Below, piece after piece: positions 21,293-29,658 of a stretch of 64,000 nt of DNA; within the stretch, counting starts at the first letter, position 1; every line of letters starts with the position of its first letter. A model generated the notes under the pieces. The model was not told the DNA's origin and searched no databases. It was given only the letters and a program-made list of their open reading frames with translations. Origin of the DNA: Castellaniella denitrificans. GTDB lineage: Bacteria > Pseudomonadota > Gammaproteobacteria > Burkholderiales > Burkholderiaceae_B. Made by a program: the position numbers and the translations under genes. The stretch covers positions 124,001 through 188,000 of the forward strand of contig NZ_JBHSEZ010000028.1 of assembly GCF_042653765.1 (NCBI RefSeq). Direction: 5' to 3'.

Positions 21293-22365
21293 GCACGCTC
21301 TGGAGCGATCACATCGCCGGCCTGGTTCCCTACGTGCCGGGCGAGCAGGCCCGCATCCCGAACCTGCTGAAGCTGAACACCAACGAGAACCCGTACGGGC
21401 CCTCGCCCCGGGCGATCGAGGCCATGCGCGCCGCGCTGTCCGACGACATGCGGCTGTATCCCGATTACCAGGCGCTGGATCTGCGCCGCGCGATCGCGGA
21501 CCGCTTTGGCCTGGCGCCCGACCAGGTGTTCCTGGGCAACGGTTCCGACGAAATCCTGGCGCACGTGTTCAACGCGCTGTTCCTGCGCGGCGGGCGGCCC
21601 CTGTGGCTGCCCGACGTGACCTACAGCTTCTACAAGACCTACTGCCGCCTGTACGACGTGCCGCACCGGCTGATCCCGCTGGACGAGGATTTCGCCCTGC
21701 GCGTGGCGGACTACACCGGCGCGGCCGATCCCGAGCCCGCCGGCGTCATCTTCGCCAATCCGAACGCGCCCACCGGCCGCACCCTGTCCCTGGACGAGAT
21801 CGCCGCCATTGCGCGCGCGCGCCCCGACAGCGCCGTGGTGGTGGACGAGGCCTACGTGGACTTCGGCGCCGAATCGGCGGCCGCGCTGCTCGGCGAATGC
21901 CCCAACATCCTGGTCATCCACACCCTGTCCAAGTCCCGTTCCCTGGCGGGCCTGCGGGTGGGCTACGCGCTGGGCGGCACCGACCTGATCGCGGGGCTGA
22001 CGCGCGTGAAGGACAGCTTCAATTCCTATCCCCTGGACCGCGTGGCCCTGGCCGGCGCCCAGGCGGCGATCGAGGACGAGGCCTGGTTCGACCGCACCCG
22101 GCGGGCCGTGATCGACGCCCGCGAACAGTTGGCGCAAGACCTGCATGCCCTGGGCTTCGAAGTCCTGCCTTCGCAGGCCAATTTCGTCTTCGCCCGCCAC
22201 CCGCGCCGCGACGCCGCCGAAATCGCCGCCGGCCTGCGCGGGACCGGCATCCTGGTGCGGCATTTCCGCGCGCCGCGCATCGACCAGTACCTGCGCATCA
22301 CCGTGGGCACGCCGGAACAATGCGCCCGCCTGCGCGACGCGCTGCGCGCGCTGCTGGCGGCCTGA
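21289..22365 (+). CDS. hisC: Histidinol-phosphate aminotransferase
   Basis: PLP-dependent transaminase converting imidazole acetol phosphate to histidinol phosphate. 358 residues. LKLNTNENPYGPSP at the N-terminus, NPNAPTGRTL for substrate binding, VVDEAYVDFG for the PLP-ring aspartate and HTLSKSRSLAGLRVGYA with the Schiff-base Lys215 are typical. Starts with GTG at 21289, overlapping the der stop (GTGA). It lies apart from any his operon but near hisZ. Other aminotransferase roles cannot be excluded since hisC paralogues are common. Confidence 0.93.
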   Translation: MSTLWSDHIAGLVPYVPGEQARIPNLLKLNTNENPYGPSPRAIEAMRAALSDDMRLYPDYQALDLRRAIADRFGLAPDQVFLGNGSDEILAHVFNALFLRGGRPLWLPDVTYSFYKTYCRLYDVPHRLIPLDEDFALRVADYTGAADPEPAGVIFANPNAPTGRTLSLDEIAAIARARPDSAVVVDEAYVDFGAESAAALLGECPNILVIHTLSKSRSLAGLRVGYALGGTDLIAGLTRVKDSFNSYPLDRVALAGAQAAIEDEAWFDRTRRAVIDAREQLAQDLHALGFEVLPSQANFVFARHPRRDAAEIAAGLRGTGILVRHFRAPRIDQYLRITVGTPEQCARLRDALRALLAA

Positions 22366-22455
22366 TCCGGCGGCCCGGCGTTGTTGCAATGCATCAATTC
22401 CGAAACGGATTAAAATAGACCCTCCACCATAACTTCAATAACCGGAGCCTCGGCC

Positions 22456-22692
22456 ATGAGCAACAAAGGGCAAATTCTCCAAGACCCATTCCTGAACGCC
22501 TTGCGCAAGGACCACGTGCCCGTCTCGATCTACCTGGTCAACGGGATCAAGCTGCAAGGCCAGGTCGAGTCCTTCGATCAGTACGTCGTGCTGCTGCGCA
22601 ACACAGTCACCCAGATGGTCTACAAGCACGCCATTTCCACCGTCGTGCCCGCCCGTCCCGTTTCTTTCCAGGTGGACGACTCTGCCGAATAA
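22456..22692 (+). CDS. hfq: RNA chaperone Hfq
   Basis: Sm-like hexameric RNA chaperone pairing small RNAs with mRNAs. 78 residues, the usual betaproteobacterial length. Sm1 (DPFLNALRKDHVPVSIYLVN; KLQGQVESFDQYVVLLRN) and Sm2 (QMVYKHAISTVVPAR) are intact, with Gln8, Phe42 and the YKHAIST motif preserved, and a short acidic tail. A TAAAAT -10-like hexamer lies at 22411-22416, about 40 bp upstream. Followed by hflX as in other proteobacteria. Confidence 0.98.
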   Translation: MSNKGQILQDPFLNALRKDHVPVSIYLVNGIKLQGQVESFDQYVVLLRNTVTQMVYKHAISTVVPARPVSFQVDDSAE

Positions 22693-22722
22693 GTCGTTGT
22701 TTGTTTTTTTGCCGCCGGGCCG

Positions 22723-22749
22723 CCCCAAGGCAAAAACGCCCCCTTGGGG
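22723..22749 (+). other. Stem-loop between hfq and hflX
   Basis: CCCCAAGG (22723-22730) pairs with CCTTGGGG (22742-22749) across an 11-nt A-rich loop. A T-rich run (TTGTTTGTTTTTTT, 22697-22710) precedes it. It could partly terminate or process the hfq transcript before hflX. Confidence 0.4.
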
Positions 22750-22779
22750 ATTGAGCCCGGACAGGGGGCGCACAGACAC

Positions 22780-23886
22780 ATGAAGTCGCTCGTCATCAGC
22801 GTGGACCTGGGCGAACCCGACTACGCGGCCCACGCCGAGGAATTCCTCATGCTCGCCAGCGGGGCGGGGGCCGACATCGTCGAAGTCCTCACCGCCCGGC
22901 GCAGCCGGCCGGACGCCGCGGGCTTCATCGGCTCGGGCAAGATCGAGGAAGCCGCCGCCCTGGTCAAGGCCACCGGGGCGGAAGTGGTGCTCTTCGACCA
23001 GGCCCTCACGCCCGCCCAGCAGCGCAACCTGGAACGCCACTTCGAGGTCCGCGTCGTCGACCGGGTGGCGCTGATCCTGGACATCTTCGCCCTGCGCGCC
23101 AAGAGCCACGAAGGCAAGCTCCAGGTCGAACTGGCCCAGTTGCAGCACCTGTCCACCCGGCTGACCCGGATGTGGACCCACCTGGAACGCCAGCGCGGCG
23201 GCATCGGCGTGCGCGGCCCCGGCGAATCGCAGCTGGAAACCGACCGGCGCCTGATCGGCGTGCGCGTGCGCGCCCTGAAGGAACGCCTGGACCGCGTCCA
23301 GCGACAGCGCCTGACCCAGCGCCGCGCCCGGGTGCGCGGCAAGACCCTGTCGGTCTCCCTGGTCGGCTACACCAACGCCGGCAAGTCCACCCTGTTCAAC
23401 GCGCTGACCCGCGCCGACGCCTACGCCGCCGACCAGCTCTTCGCCACGCTGGACACCACGACCCGCCGCGTCTGGATCGAGGGCGCCGGCCAGGTCGTCG
23501 TGTCCGACACCGTGGGCTTCATCCGGTCCCTGCCGCCGATGCTGATCGCGGCGTTCCGGGCGACCCTGGAAGAAACCGTCCATGCCGATCTGCTGCTGCA
23601 CGTGATCGACGCGGCCAGCCCGCAGCGCGACGAGCAGGCCGCGGCCGTCAACCAGGTCCTGCGCGACATCGAGGCCGATGAAATCCCGCAGATCCTGGTC
23701 TACAACAAAATCGACACGGCGGGATATGAACCCCGGGTCGAGCGAAATGAACATGGTACGATTGCGCGAGTCTTCGTCAGCGCCCTGCAACGCAGCGGAC
23801 TGGACGGCTTGCGGCAGTCGATCGTTGAATTTGGTGGGGAGCCTACGGGAAACAATGCGTTTGATGAAACTGTTCAACCTGAATGA
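22780..23886 (+). CDS. hflX: Ribosome-splitting GTPase HflX
   Basis: GTPase that splits stalled 70S ribosomes, 368 residues. The HflX N-terminal domain (GFIGSGKIEEAAAL; FDQALTPAQQRNLER) and the signature QRGGIGVRGPGESQLETDRR are present. The G domain has GYTNAGKSTLFNAL, the TLDTTTRR switch, DTVGFIRSLP and VYNKID. The ATG at 22780 was chosen because the family starts just there; an upstream in-frame ATG at 22744 lies in the stem-loop. The last 32 bases overlap hflK. Confidence 0.96.
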   Translation: MKSLVISVDLGEPDYAAHAEEFLMLASGAGADIVEVLTARRSRPDAAGFIGSGKIEEAAALVKATGAEVVLFDQALTPAQQRNLERHFEVRVVDRVALILDIFALRAKSHEGKLQVELAQLQHLSTRLTRMWTHLERQRGGIGVRGPGESQLETDRRLIGVRVRALKERLDRVQRQRLTQRRARVRGKTLSVSLVGYTNAGKSTLFNALTRADAYAADQLFATLDTTTRRVWIEGAGQVVVSDTVGFIRSLPPMLIAAFRATLEETVHADLLLHVIDAASPQRDEQAAAVNQVLRDIEADEIPQILVYNKIDTAGYEPRVERNEHGTIARVFVSALQRSGLDGLRQSIVEFGGEPTGNNAFDETVQPE

Positions 23887-25168
23887 TCCGGGCTGGGGAC
23901 GGGGCAACCAGAACCAGAACGACGATCCGCGCGGCAAGCCCGACCAATCCTCCGGCCCTCCCGACCTGGACGAGGTCTGGCGCGATTTCAGCAAGCGCCT
24001 GAACGGCCTGTTCGGCCGCCGGGGCGGCGGACGCGGTCCCCGTCCGCCATCGGGCGGCCTGCCGTCCCTGCCCGGGCCGTCGCCCCGCTTCGTCCTGCTG
24101 CTGATCGTGGCCGCGGTCCTGCTGTGGCTGGCCAGCGGCTTCATGATCGTCCAGGAAGGCCAGGTGGCCGTCGTCACCCGCTTCGGGCAGTACGTCAAGA
24201 CGCTCAATCCGGGCCTGCAGTGGCGCCTGCCGTATCCCATTGAAGCCGCCCAGCCGGTCAACATCTCCCAGCTGCGCACCTTCGAGGTCGGCTTCCGCGG
24301 CTCGTCGCGCAACAAGGTCCTGCCCGAATCGCTGATGCTCACCAACGACGAGAACATCGTCGACGTGCAGTTCGTGGTGCAGTACCGGCTGCTGCCCGAC
24401 GGTGCGCCGGCCTACCTGTTCAATACCAGCCAGCCCGACGAATCCGTGCGCCAGGCGGCCGAGACCGCCATGCGCGAGATCGTCGGTCGCAAGCCCATGG
24501 ACTTCGTCCTGTATTCGGGCCGCACCGAGGTCGCGTCCGAGGTCCAGGCCCTGGCGCAGTCCATCCTGGACCGCTACAAGACCGGGATCCAGATTTCCAC
24601 CGTGGCTATCCAGAACGTCCAGCCGCCCGAGCAGGTCCAGGCCGCGTTCGACGACGCCGTCAAGGCCGGCCAGGACCGCGAGCGCCAGATCAACGAAGGC
24701 AACGCCTACGCCAGCAAGGTGATTCCCGAATCCGAAGGCCAGGCTGCCCGCATGATCCAGGAATCCGAGGGCTACAGCGCCCAGGTCATCGGCCAGGCCC
24801 AGGGCGACACCTCGCGCTTCGACAGCATCGCCGCCGAATACGCCAAGGCGCCCGGCGTCACGCGCGAACGCCTGTACCTGGAAACCATGCAGGACATCCT
24901 GAGCGACAGCGCGAAGGTCATGATCGACACGCCGGTGGGCAACAACATGCTCTACCTGCCGCTCGACAAGCTCATGGGCCAGGCCGCGCGCGCGGCCGGG
25001 GGCTCCTCGTCATCGGGTTCGCACGACGCCGGCTCGTCCGGCGGATCGGCGCCGGCCGCCGCCGGGGCCGCCCAGGCCGCCCAGGGGCAGTCCGGATCCG
25101 CCCGCGCGTCGCAGCGCGGCGTGCCGTCCGGCCTGGACAGCCTGATGACCAGCCCGTATTCGAACTAG
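23855..25168 (+). CDS. hflK: FtsH-regulating membrane protein HflK
   Basis: SPFH/prohibitin protein that with HflC forms a large cage around FtsH protease in the inner membrane. 437 residues from ATG 23855; ATG 23864 (MKLFNLNDPGWGRGN) is an equally likely start. A Gly/Pro/Arg-rich cytoplasmic head, one membrane helix (FVLLLIVAAVLLWLASGFMI) and the SPFH domain (EGQVAVVTRFGQYVKTLNPG; LMLTNDENIVDVQFVVQYR) follow in the expected order. The C-terminus is a Ser/Gly/Ala-rich tail. It begins inside hflX and is 9 bp from hflC. Confidence 0.96.
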   Translation: MRLMKLFNLNDPGWGRGNQNQNDDPRGKPDQSSGPPDLDEVWRDFSKRLNGLFGRRGGGRGPRPPSGGLPSLPGPSPRFVLLLIVAAVLLWLASGFMIVQEGQVAVVTRFGQYVKTLNPGLQWRLPYPIEAAQPVNISQLRTFEVGFRGSSRNKVLPESLMLTNDENIVDVQFVVQYRLLPDGAPAYLFNTSQPDESVRQAAETAMREIVGRKPMDFVLYSGRTEVASEVQALAQSILDRYKTGIQISTVAIQNVQPPEQVQAAFDDAVKAGQDRERQINEGNAYASKVIPESEGQAARMIQESEGYSAQVIGQAQGDTSRFDSIAAEYAKAPGVTRERLYLETMQDILSDSAKVMIDTPVGNNMLYLPLDKLMGQAARAAGGSSSSGSHDAGSSGGSAPAAAGAAQAAQGQSGSARASQRGVPSGLDSLMTSPYSN

Positions 25169-25177
25169 GAGCCCACG

Positions 25178-26077
25178 ATGCAACGCTTTTTTCCCGCCCT
25201 GGTCGGTCTGGTCGTGCTGGTCGCGGTGCTGTCCTCGTGCATGTTCGTCGTGCGCGAGCGCGATGCCGCGCTCCTGTTCGCCCTGGGCGAAGTCCGTGAA
25301 ACCATCACCAAGCCGGGGCTGTACTTCAAGTTCCCGCCGCCCTTCGAGAACGTCGTCTACCTGGACAAGCGGCTGCAGACCATCGAAACGCGCGATCCGG
25401 AACGCATCCAGACCGCCGAAAAGAAGAACCTGCTGATCGATTCCTTCGTCAAGTGGCGCATCGCCGACCCGCGCCAGTACTACGTCACCTTCGGCGCCAA
25501 CAGCAACGCCGCGGTCGAACGCCTCCAGGCGCAGATCCGCGACGCCCTGAACGCGGCCGTCAACGTGCGCACCGTCAAGCAGGTCGTCTCCAGTGACCGC
25601 GACACCATCATGAAGGAAATCCAGACCGCCGTGGCGCGCCGCGCCAAGCCGCTGGGCGTGGACGTGGTCGACGTGCGCCTGCGCCGCATCGACTTCGCGC
25701 CGGAAATCTCGGAATCCGTCTACCGGCGCATGGAAGCCGAACGCAAGCAGGAAGCCAACCGCTTGCGGGCCAGCGGCGCGGCCGACAGCGAACGCATCCG
25801 CGCCGAGGCCGACCGCAAGCGCCAGGAAATCCTCGCCAAGGCCTACGCCGAATCCCAGGCCAAGCGCGGCGAGGGCGACGCCACCGCGGCCGCCATCTAC
25901 GCCAAGTCCTACGGCCAGGATCCCGAGTTCTACAGCTTCTACAAGAGCCTCGATGCGTACCGCTCGGCCTTCGCCGACCGCAGCGGCACCCTGGTCCTGA
26001 GCCCGGATTCGGACTTCTTCCGCTTCTGGGACCGCGTCCGGGGCGACAAGCCCGCCGCGCAGCCCGCCGCGCGCTGA
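25178..26077 (+). CDS. hflC: FtsH-regulating membrane protein HflC
   Basis: Partner of HflK, 299 residues. N-terminal anchor (LVGLVVLVAVLSSCMFVV), SPFH core (ALGEVRETITKPGLYFKFPP; DSFVKWRIADPRQYYV) and the long helical segment ADRKRQEILAKAYAESQAKR, then the C-terminal DPEFYSFYKSLDAYR typical of HflC. Follows hflK in the conserved hfq-hflX-hflK-hflC order. Confidence 0.97.
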   Translation: MQRFFPALVGLVVLVAVLSSCMFVVRERDAALLFALGEVRETITKPGLYFKFPPPFENVVYLDKRLQTIETRDPERIQTAEKKNLLIDSFVKWRIADPRQYYVTFGANSNAAVERLQAQIRDALNAAVNVRTVKQVVSSDRDTIMKEIQTAVARRAKPLGVDVVDVRLRRIDFAPEISESVYRRMEAERKQEANRLRASGAADSERIRAEADRKRQEILAKAYAESQAKRGEGDATAAAIYAKSYGQDPEFYSFYKSLDAYRSAFADRSGTLVLSPDSDFFRFWDRVRGDKPAAQPAAR

Positions 26078-26094
26078 ACGAGGATCGACAGACC

Positions 26095-27267
26095 ATGATG
26101 TCAAGCTGGCTGTTGCCGGAAAACCTGTCGGACGTCCTGCCCGCCGAGGCGCGGCGCATCGAGGAATTGCGCCGCGAGCTGCTGGACCTGTACCGGACCT
26201 ACGGCTTCGAACTCGTCGCGCCGCCCATGGTGGAATACCTGGACTCCCTGATGCCGGCCGACGACGAGGCCTTGCGCCTGCGCACCTGCAAGCTGGTGGA
26301 CCAGCTCTCGGGCCTGACCATGGGCGTGCGCGCCGACATCACCATCCAGGTTTCGCGCATCGACGCCCATCTGCTCAACCGCGAGGGCGTCACCCGGCTG
26401 TGCTATTGCGGGCCCGTGGTGCATGCGCGGGCGGCCGGCCTGATGTCCGACCGCGAGCTGCTGCAGATCGGCGCCGAGATCTTCGGCCACGCCGGCGTGC
26501 AGGCCGACATCGAATCGATCCGCCTGGCGCTGGAATCCGTGCGCCGGGCCGGCGTGCGCCAGCCGCGCCTGGACCTGAACCATCCCGGGGTGGGGCGGGC
26601 GCTGGTCGACGCCGATCCGGCCCTGGCCGAAGCCGCGGACGCGGTCTTCGAGCTGCTCAGCGCCAAGGACGCCCCCGGCCTGGCGGCCCTGTGCGCCGAA
26701 TGCGGCGCGCGCGCCGACAGCCTGGACGCGCTGCGCGCCCTGACCACCCTGTACGGCGACCTGACGGTGCTGGACCGCGCCCGCGAATGCCTGCCCGACC
26801 TGCCGGCCGTGCGGGCCGCCCTGGACGACCTGCGGACCCTGTGCGCGGCCCTGCCGGACGCGCCGATCGCGCTGGACCTGGCGGACATGGGCGGGGGCTA
26901 CGGCTACCATTCCGGGGTCATGTTCGCCATCTATGCGGCGGGCTGGCATGACGCCCTGGTGCGCGGCGGCCGCTACGACGGCATCGGCCGCAAGTTCGGC
27001 CGCGCCCGGCCGGCCACCGGCTTCAGCCTGGACCTGCGCAAGCTGTCCGCCGGCCTGCCCGACGCGCAGCCCGTCCAGGCCATCCGCGCGCCCTGGTCCG
27101 ACGATCCCGCCCTGGCGGAAGCCATCCGCGCGCTGCGGGCCCAGGGGCGCATCGTGATCCAGGCGCTGCCGGGCGAGCCCCAGTGTCCGGACGAATTCTT
27201 CGTGGATCAGGAATTGGCCGCCACCGGCGACGGCTGGGCGCTGCGGCCCCTGGACGGCGTTGCCTGA
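26095..27267 (+). CDS. hisZ: ATP phosphoribosyltransferase regulatory subunit HisZ
   Basis: A catalytically inactive HisRS-like protein that binds the short form of HisG to build and regulate the first enzyme of histidine synthesis. 390 residues. It keeps the class II synthetase fold (LPENLSDVLPAEARRIEELR; FELVAPPMVEYLDSL; LRTCKLVDQLSGLTMGVRAD) and the degenerate late motif RGGRYDGIGRKFGRARPATG, but lacks the C-terminal anticodon-binding domain. Two ATGs in a row open the frame. The hflC-hisZ-purA order is usual in betaproteobacteria. Confidence 0.95.
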   Translation: MMSSWLLPENLSDVLPAEARRIEELRRELLDLYRTYGFELVAPPMVEYLDSLMPADDEALRLRTCKLVDQLSGLTMGVRADITIQVSRIDAHLLNREGVTRLCYCGPVVHARAAGLMSDRELLQIGAEIFGHAGVQADIESIRLALESVRRAGVRQPRLDLNHPGVGRALVDADPALAEAADAVFELLSAKDAPGLAALCAECGARADSLDALRALTTLYGDLTVLDRARECLPDLPAVRAALDDLRTLCAALPDAPIALDLADMGGGYGYHSGVMFAIYAAGWHDALVRGGRYDGIGRKFGRARPATGFSLDLRKLSAGLPDAQPVQAIRAPWSDDPALAEAIRALRAQGRIVIQALPGEPQCPDEFFVDQELAATGDGWALRPLDGVA

Positions 27268-27296
27268 AGGCGGCGCTCGTCGAACACTGTCACCGA

Positions 27297-27305
27297 TGGT
27301 ATAAA
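27297..27305 (+). promoter_or_regulatory. Extended -10 promoter element for purA
   Basis: TGGTATAAA, an extended -10, lies 47 bp upstream of the purA start in the hisZ-purA gap. It resembles the ndk element (TGGTAAAAT). No clear -35. Confidence 0.45.
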
Positions 27306-27351
27306 CTAACCCGTTTCCCATGGCGGCATTCCGTCGCCTTTCGAAAGACCT

Positions 27352-28647
27352 ATGAGCAAGAACATCGTCGTGATCGGCACCCAGTGGGGTGACGAAGGCA
27401 AGGGCAAGATCGTCGACTGGCTGGCCGAGTCGGCCCAGGGCGTCGTGCGCTTCCAGGGCGGCCATAACGCCGGCCATACCCTGTGGATCAACGGCCGCAA
27501 GACCATCCTGCGCCTGATCCCGTCGGGCATCATGCACCCGCACGTCACCTGCTACATCGGCAACGGCGTGGTGCTCTCGCCCGAGGCCCTGCTCGCCGAG
27601 ATCGGCGAACTGGAAGCCGCCGGGCTGGACGTGCGCTCGCGCCTGCAGATCTCCGCCGCCTGCCCGCTGATCCTGCCGTACCACGTGGCGCTGGACCAGG
27701 CCCGCGAGGCCCGCAAGGGCGAAGGCAAGATCGGCACCACGGGCCGCGGCATCGGCCCCGCGTACGAGGACAAGGTCGCGCGCCGCGCCCTGCGCGTCCA
27801 GGACCTGTACGATCCGGCCGTGTTCGACGAAAAGCTCGCCGAAGTCCTGGACTATCACAATTTCGTGCTGACGCAGTACCTGGGCGCCAAGCCGGTGGAC
27901 GCCGCCCAGGTGCGCGACCTGGTCATGGCGCTGGCGCCGCAGCTCGAACCCATGGTGGCCGACGTCTCCAGCAACCTGTACATCGCGCGCCGCGCCGGGC
28001 ACAACCTGCTCTTCGAAGGCGCCCAGGGCACGCTGCTGGACATCGACCACGGCACCTATCCCTTCGTTACCAGCAGCAATTGCGTGGCCGGCGCCGCGGC
28101 GGCCGGCTCGGGCGTGGGCCCCCAGGCCCTGGACTACGTCCTGGGCATCGCCAAGGCCTACACCACGCGCGTCGGCTCGGGGCCGTTCCCCACCGAGCTG
28201 CTGGACGACACCGGACTGCGCCTGGCCACGGTGGGCAAGGAATTCGGCTCGGTCACGGGGCGCCCGCGCCGCTGCGGCTGGTTCGACGGCGCGGCCATGA
28301 AGCGCTCGGTTATGATCAACGGCCTGACGGGCCTGTGTATCACCAAGCTGGACGTGCTCGACGGCGTCGAGCAGCTCAAGATCGGCGTGGGCTACCGCTA
28401 CAAGGGCAAGTTCCTGGACGTGCTGCCCTATGGCGCCCATGCCGCCGCCGAAGCGGAACCCGTGCTGGAAGAAATGGCCGGCTGGTCGGAATCCACGGTG
28501 GGCATCACCGAATACGACAAGCTGCCGGTCAACGCGCGCCGCTACCTGGAACGCATCGCCGAAGTCTGCGACGTGCCGATCGACATGGTCTCGACCGGCC
28601 CCGACCGGCTGGAGACGATCGTCCTGCGCAACCCCCTCCAGGGTTGA
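27352..28647 (+). CDS. purA: Adenylosuccinate synthetase
   Basis: GTP-dependent ligation of IMP and aspartate, the first committed step to AMP. 431 residues. The N-terminal GTQWGDEGKGKIVDWLAE with catalytic Asp and Lys, the FQGGHNAGHTL segment, TTGRGIGPAYEDK, the FEGAQGTLLDIDHGTYPFVT IMP loop and TGRPRRCGWFD are all intact. A rho-independent terminator follows. Confidence 0.98.
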   Translation: MSKNIVVIGTQWGDEGKGKIVDWLAESAQGVVRFQGGHNAGHTLWINGRKTILRLIPSGIMHPHVTCYIGNGVVLSPEALLAEIGELEAAGLDVRSRLQISAACPLILPYHVALDQAREARKGEGKIGTTGRGIGPAYEDKVARRALRVQDLYDPAVFDEKLAEVLDYHNFVLTQYLGAKPVDAAQVRDLVMALAPQLEPMVADVSSNLYIARRAGHNLLFEGAQGTLLDIDHGTYPFVTSSNCVAGAAAAGSGVGPQALDYVLGIAKAYTTRVGSGPFPTELLDDTGLRLATVGKEFGSVTGRPRRCGWFDGAAMKRSVMINGLTGLCITKLDVLDGVEQLKIGVGYRYKGKFLDVLPYGAHAAAEAEPVLEEMAGWSESTVGITEYDKLPVNARRYLERIAEVCDVPIDMVSTGPDRLETIVLRNPLQG

Positions 28648-28666
28648 TGCGCCGGAAAAACCCCGA

Positions 28667-28692
28667 AACCGCAAGCCCGCTTGCGGTTTTTT
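28667..28692 (+). terminator. Rho-independent terminator after purA
   Basis: AACCGCAAGC (28667-28676) pairs with GCTTGCGGTT (28679-28688), a perfect 10-bp stem with a two-base spacer, running into a T stretch to 28692. It ends the purA message only 33 bp before the next start, so the phosphoribosyltransferase may depend on read-through. Confidence 0.8.
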
Positions 28693-28725
28693 CATTATTC
28701 TTCTTCACCGGAACGGGAAATACGG

Positions 28726-29286
28726 ATGAATACCCCATCGAGCACCGAACGCGACCTCTGGGTCAGCTGGGAACAGTACCACGGCCTGATCGAGCGCCTG
28801 GCCCTGCAGGTCCATGAATCGGGCTGGGCCTTCGACAAGATCCTCTGTCTGGCGCGCGGCGGCGTGCGGGTGGGCGACGTGCTGTCGCGTATCTTCGACC
28901 TGCCGCTGGGCATCCTGGCGACCAGCAGCTACCGCGAGGCGGCCGGCACGGTCCAGGGCCAGCTCGACATCGCCCAGTTCATCACGATCACGCGCGGCAC
29001 GCTGGACGGCCGGGTGCTGCTGGTGGACGACATGGTGGACACCGGCCTGACCTTCACCCGGGTGCGCGACCACCTGATCAAGCAGTTTCCCGGCATCACC
29101 GAACTGCGCACGGCGGTGCTCTGGGTGAAAGGCCATTCCCAGGTGCAGCCCGACTATCACGTCGAGCACCTGCCGACCAATCCGTGGATCCACCAGCCCT
29201 TCGAGGACTACGACAGCCTGCGGCCGCACCAGCTGGAATCCTGGATCCGCAAGGGCGTGCGCACGGCGTATCCGGACTCGAAGTGA
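28726..29286 (+). CDS. Type I phosphoribosyltransferase
   Basis: 186 residues with the PRPP-binding motif RVLLVDDMVDTGLTFT and an upstream CLARGGVRVGDVLSR loop, matching hypoxanthine/xanthine-guanine-type phosphoribosyltransferases that salvage purine bases. The ATG at 28726 was preferred to an upstream frame entry inside the terminator. Position after purA supports a purine role; the exact base (guanine, xanthine or hypoxanthine) is not determinable here. Confidence 0.85.
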   Translation: MNTPSSTERDLWVSWEQYHGLIERLALQVHESGWAFDKILCLARGGVRVGDVLSRIFDLPLGILATSSYREAAGTVQGQLDIAQFITITRGTLDGRVLLVDDMVDTGLTFTRVRDHLIKQFPGITELRTAVLWVKGHSQVQPDYHVEHLPTNPWIHQPFEDYDSLRPHQLESWIRKGVRTAYPDSK

Positions 29287-29348
29287 TTCCGGAAGGGCCG
29301 GCGGCATGCGGCCCGGCCCGGATGAGCATGGCTTTGCCACGGGATTCA

Positions 29349-29357
29349 TGCTAGAAT
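29349..29357 (+). promoter_or_regulatory. Extended -10 element for the rpsU-dnaG-rpoD operon
   Basis: TGCTAGAAT, an extended -10 hexamer, about 89 bp upstream of the rpsU start. TTGCCA at 29334-29339 is too close to serve as a normal -35. Confidence 0.4.
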
Positions 29358-29445
29358 CTTGCGTCTAACCTTTAACCCCAACCATGGACGCACCGGGTGC
29401 TCTGGTTCCCGACGCCCATGAATTTACAGGCTTTCAAGGATTTAC

Positions 29446-29658
29446 ATGCCGATTGTCCGCCTCAAAGAAAACGAGCCCTTCGAGGCTGCCCTGCGGCGCT
29501 TCAAGCGCACCATCGAAAAGACCGGCCTCCTGACCGAGCTGCGTTCGCGCGAGTTTTACGAAAAGCCCACGGCCGAGCGCAAGCGCAAGCGCGCCGCCGC
29601 CGTCAAGCGCCACTACAAGCGCATCCGCAGCCAACAACTGCCGCCGCGACTCTATTGA
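29446..29658 (+). CDS. rpsU: 30S ribosomal protein S21
   Basis: 70-residue basic ribosomal protein of the small subunit. MPIVRLKENEPFEAALRRFK and the basic tail AERKRKRAAAVKRHYKR are the S21 pattern. First gene of the classic macromolecular synthesis operon rpsU-dnaG-rpoD; its stop codon directly abuts the dnaG start. Confidence 0.98.
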   Translation: MPIVRLKENEPFEAALRRFKRTIEKTGLLTELRSREFYEKPTAERKRKRAAAVKRHYKRIRSQQLPPRLY

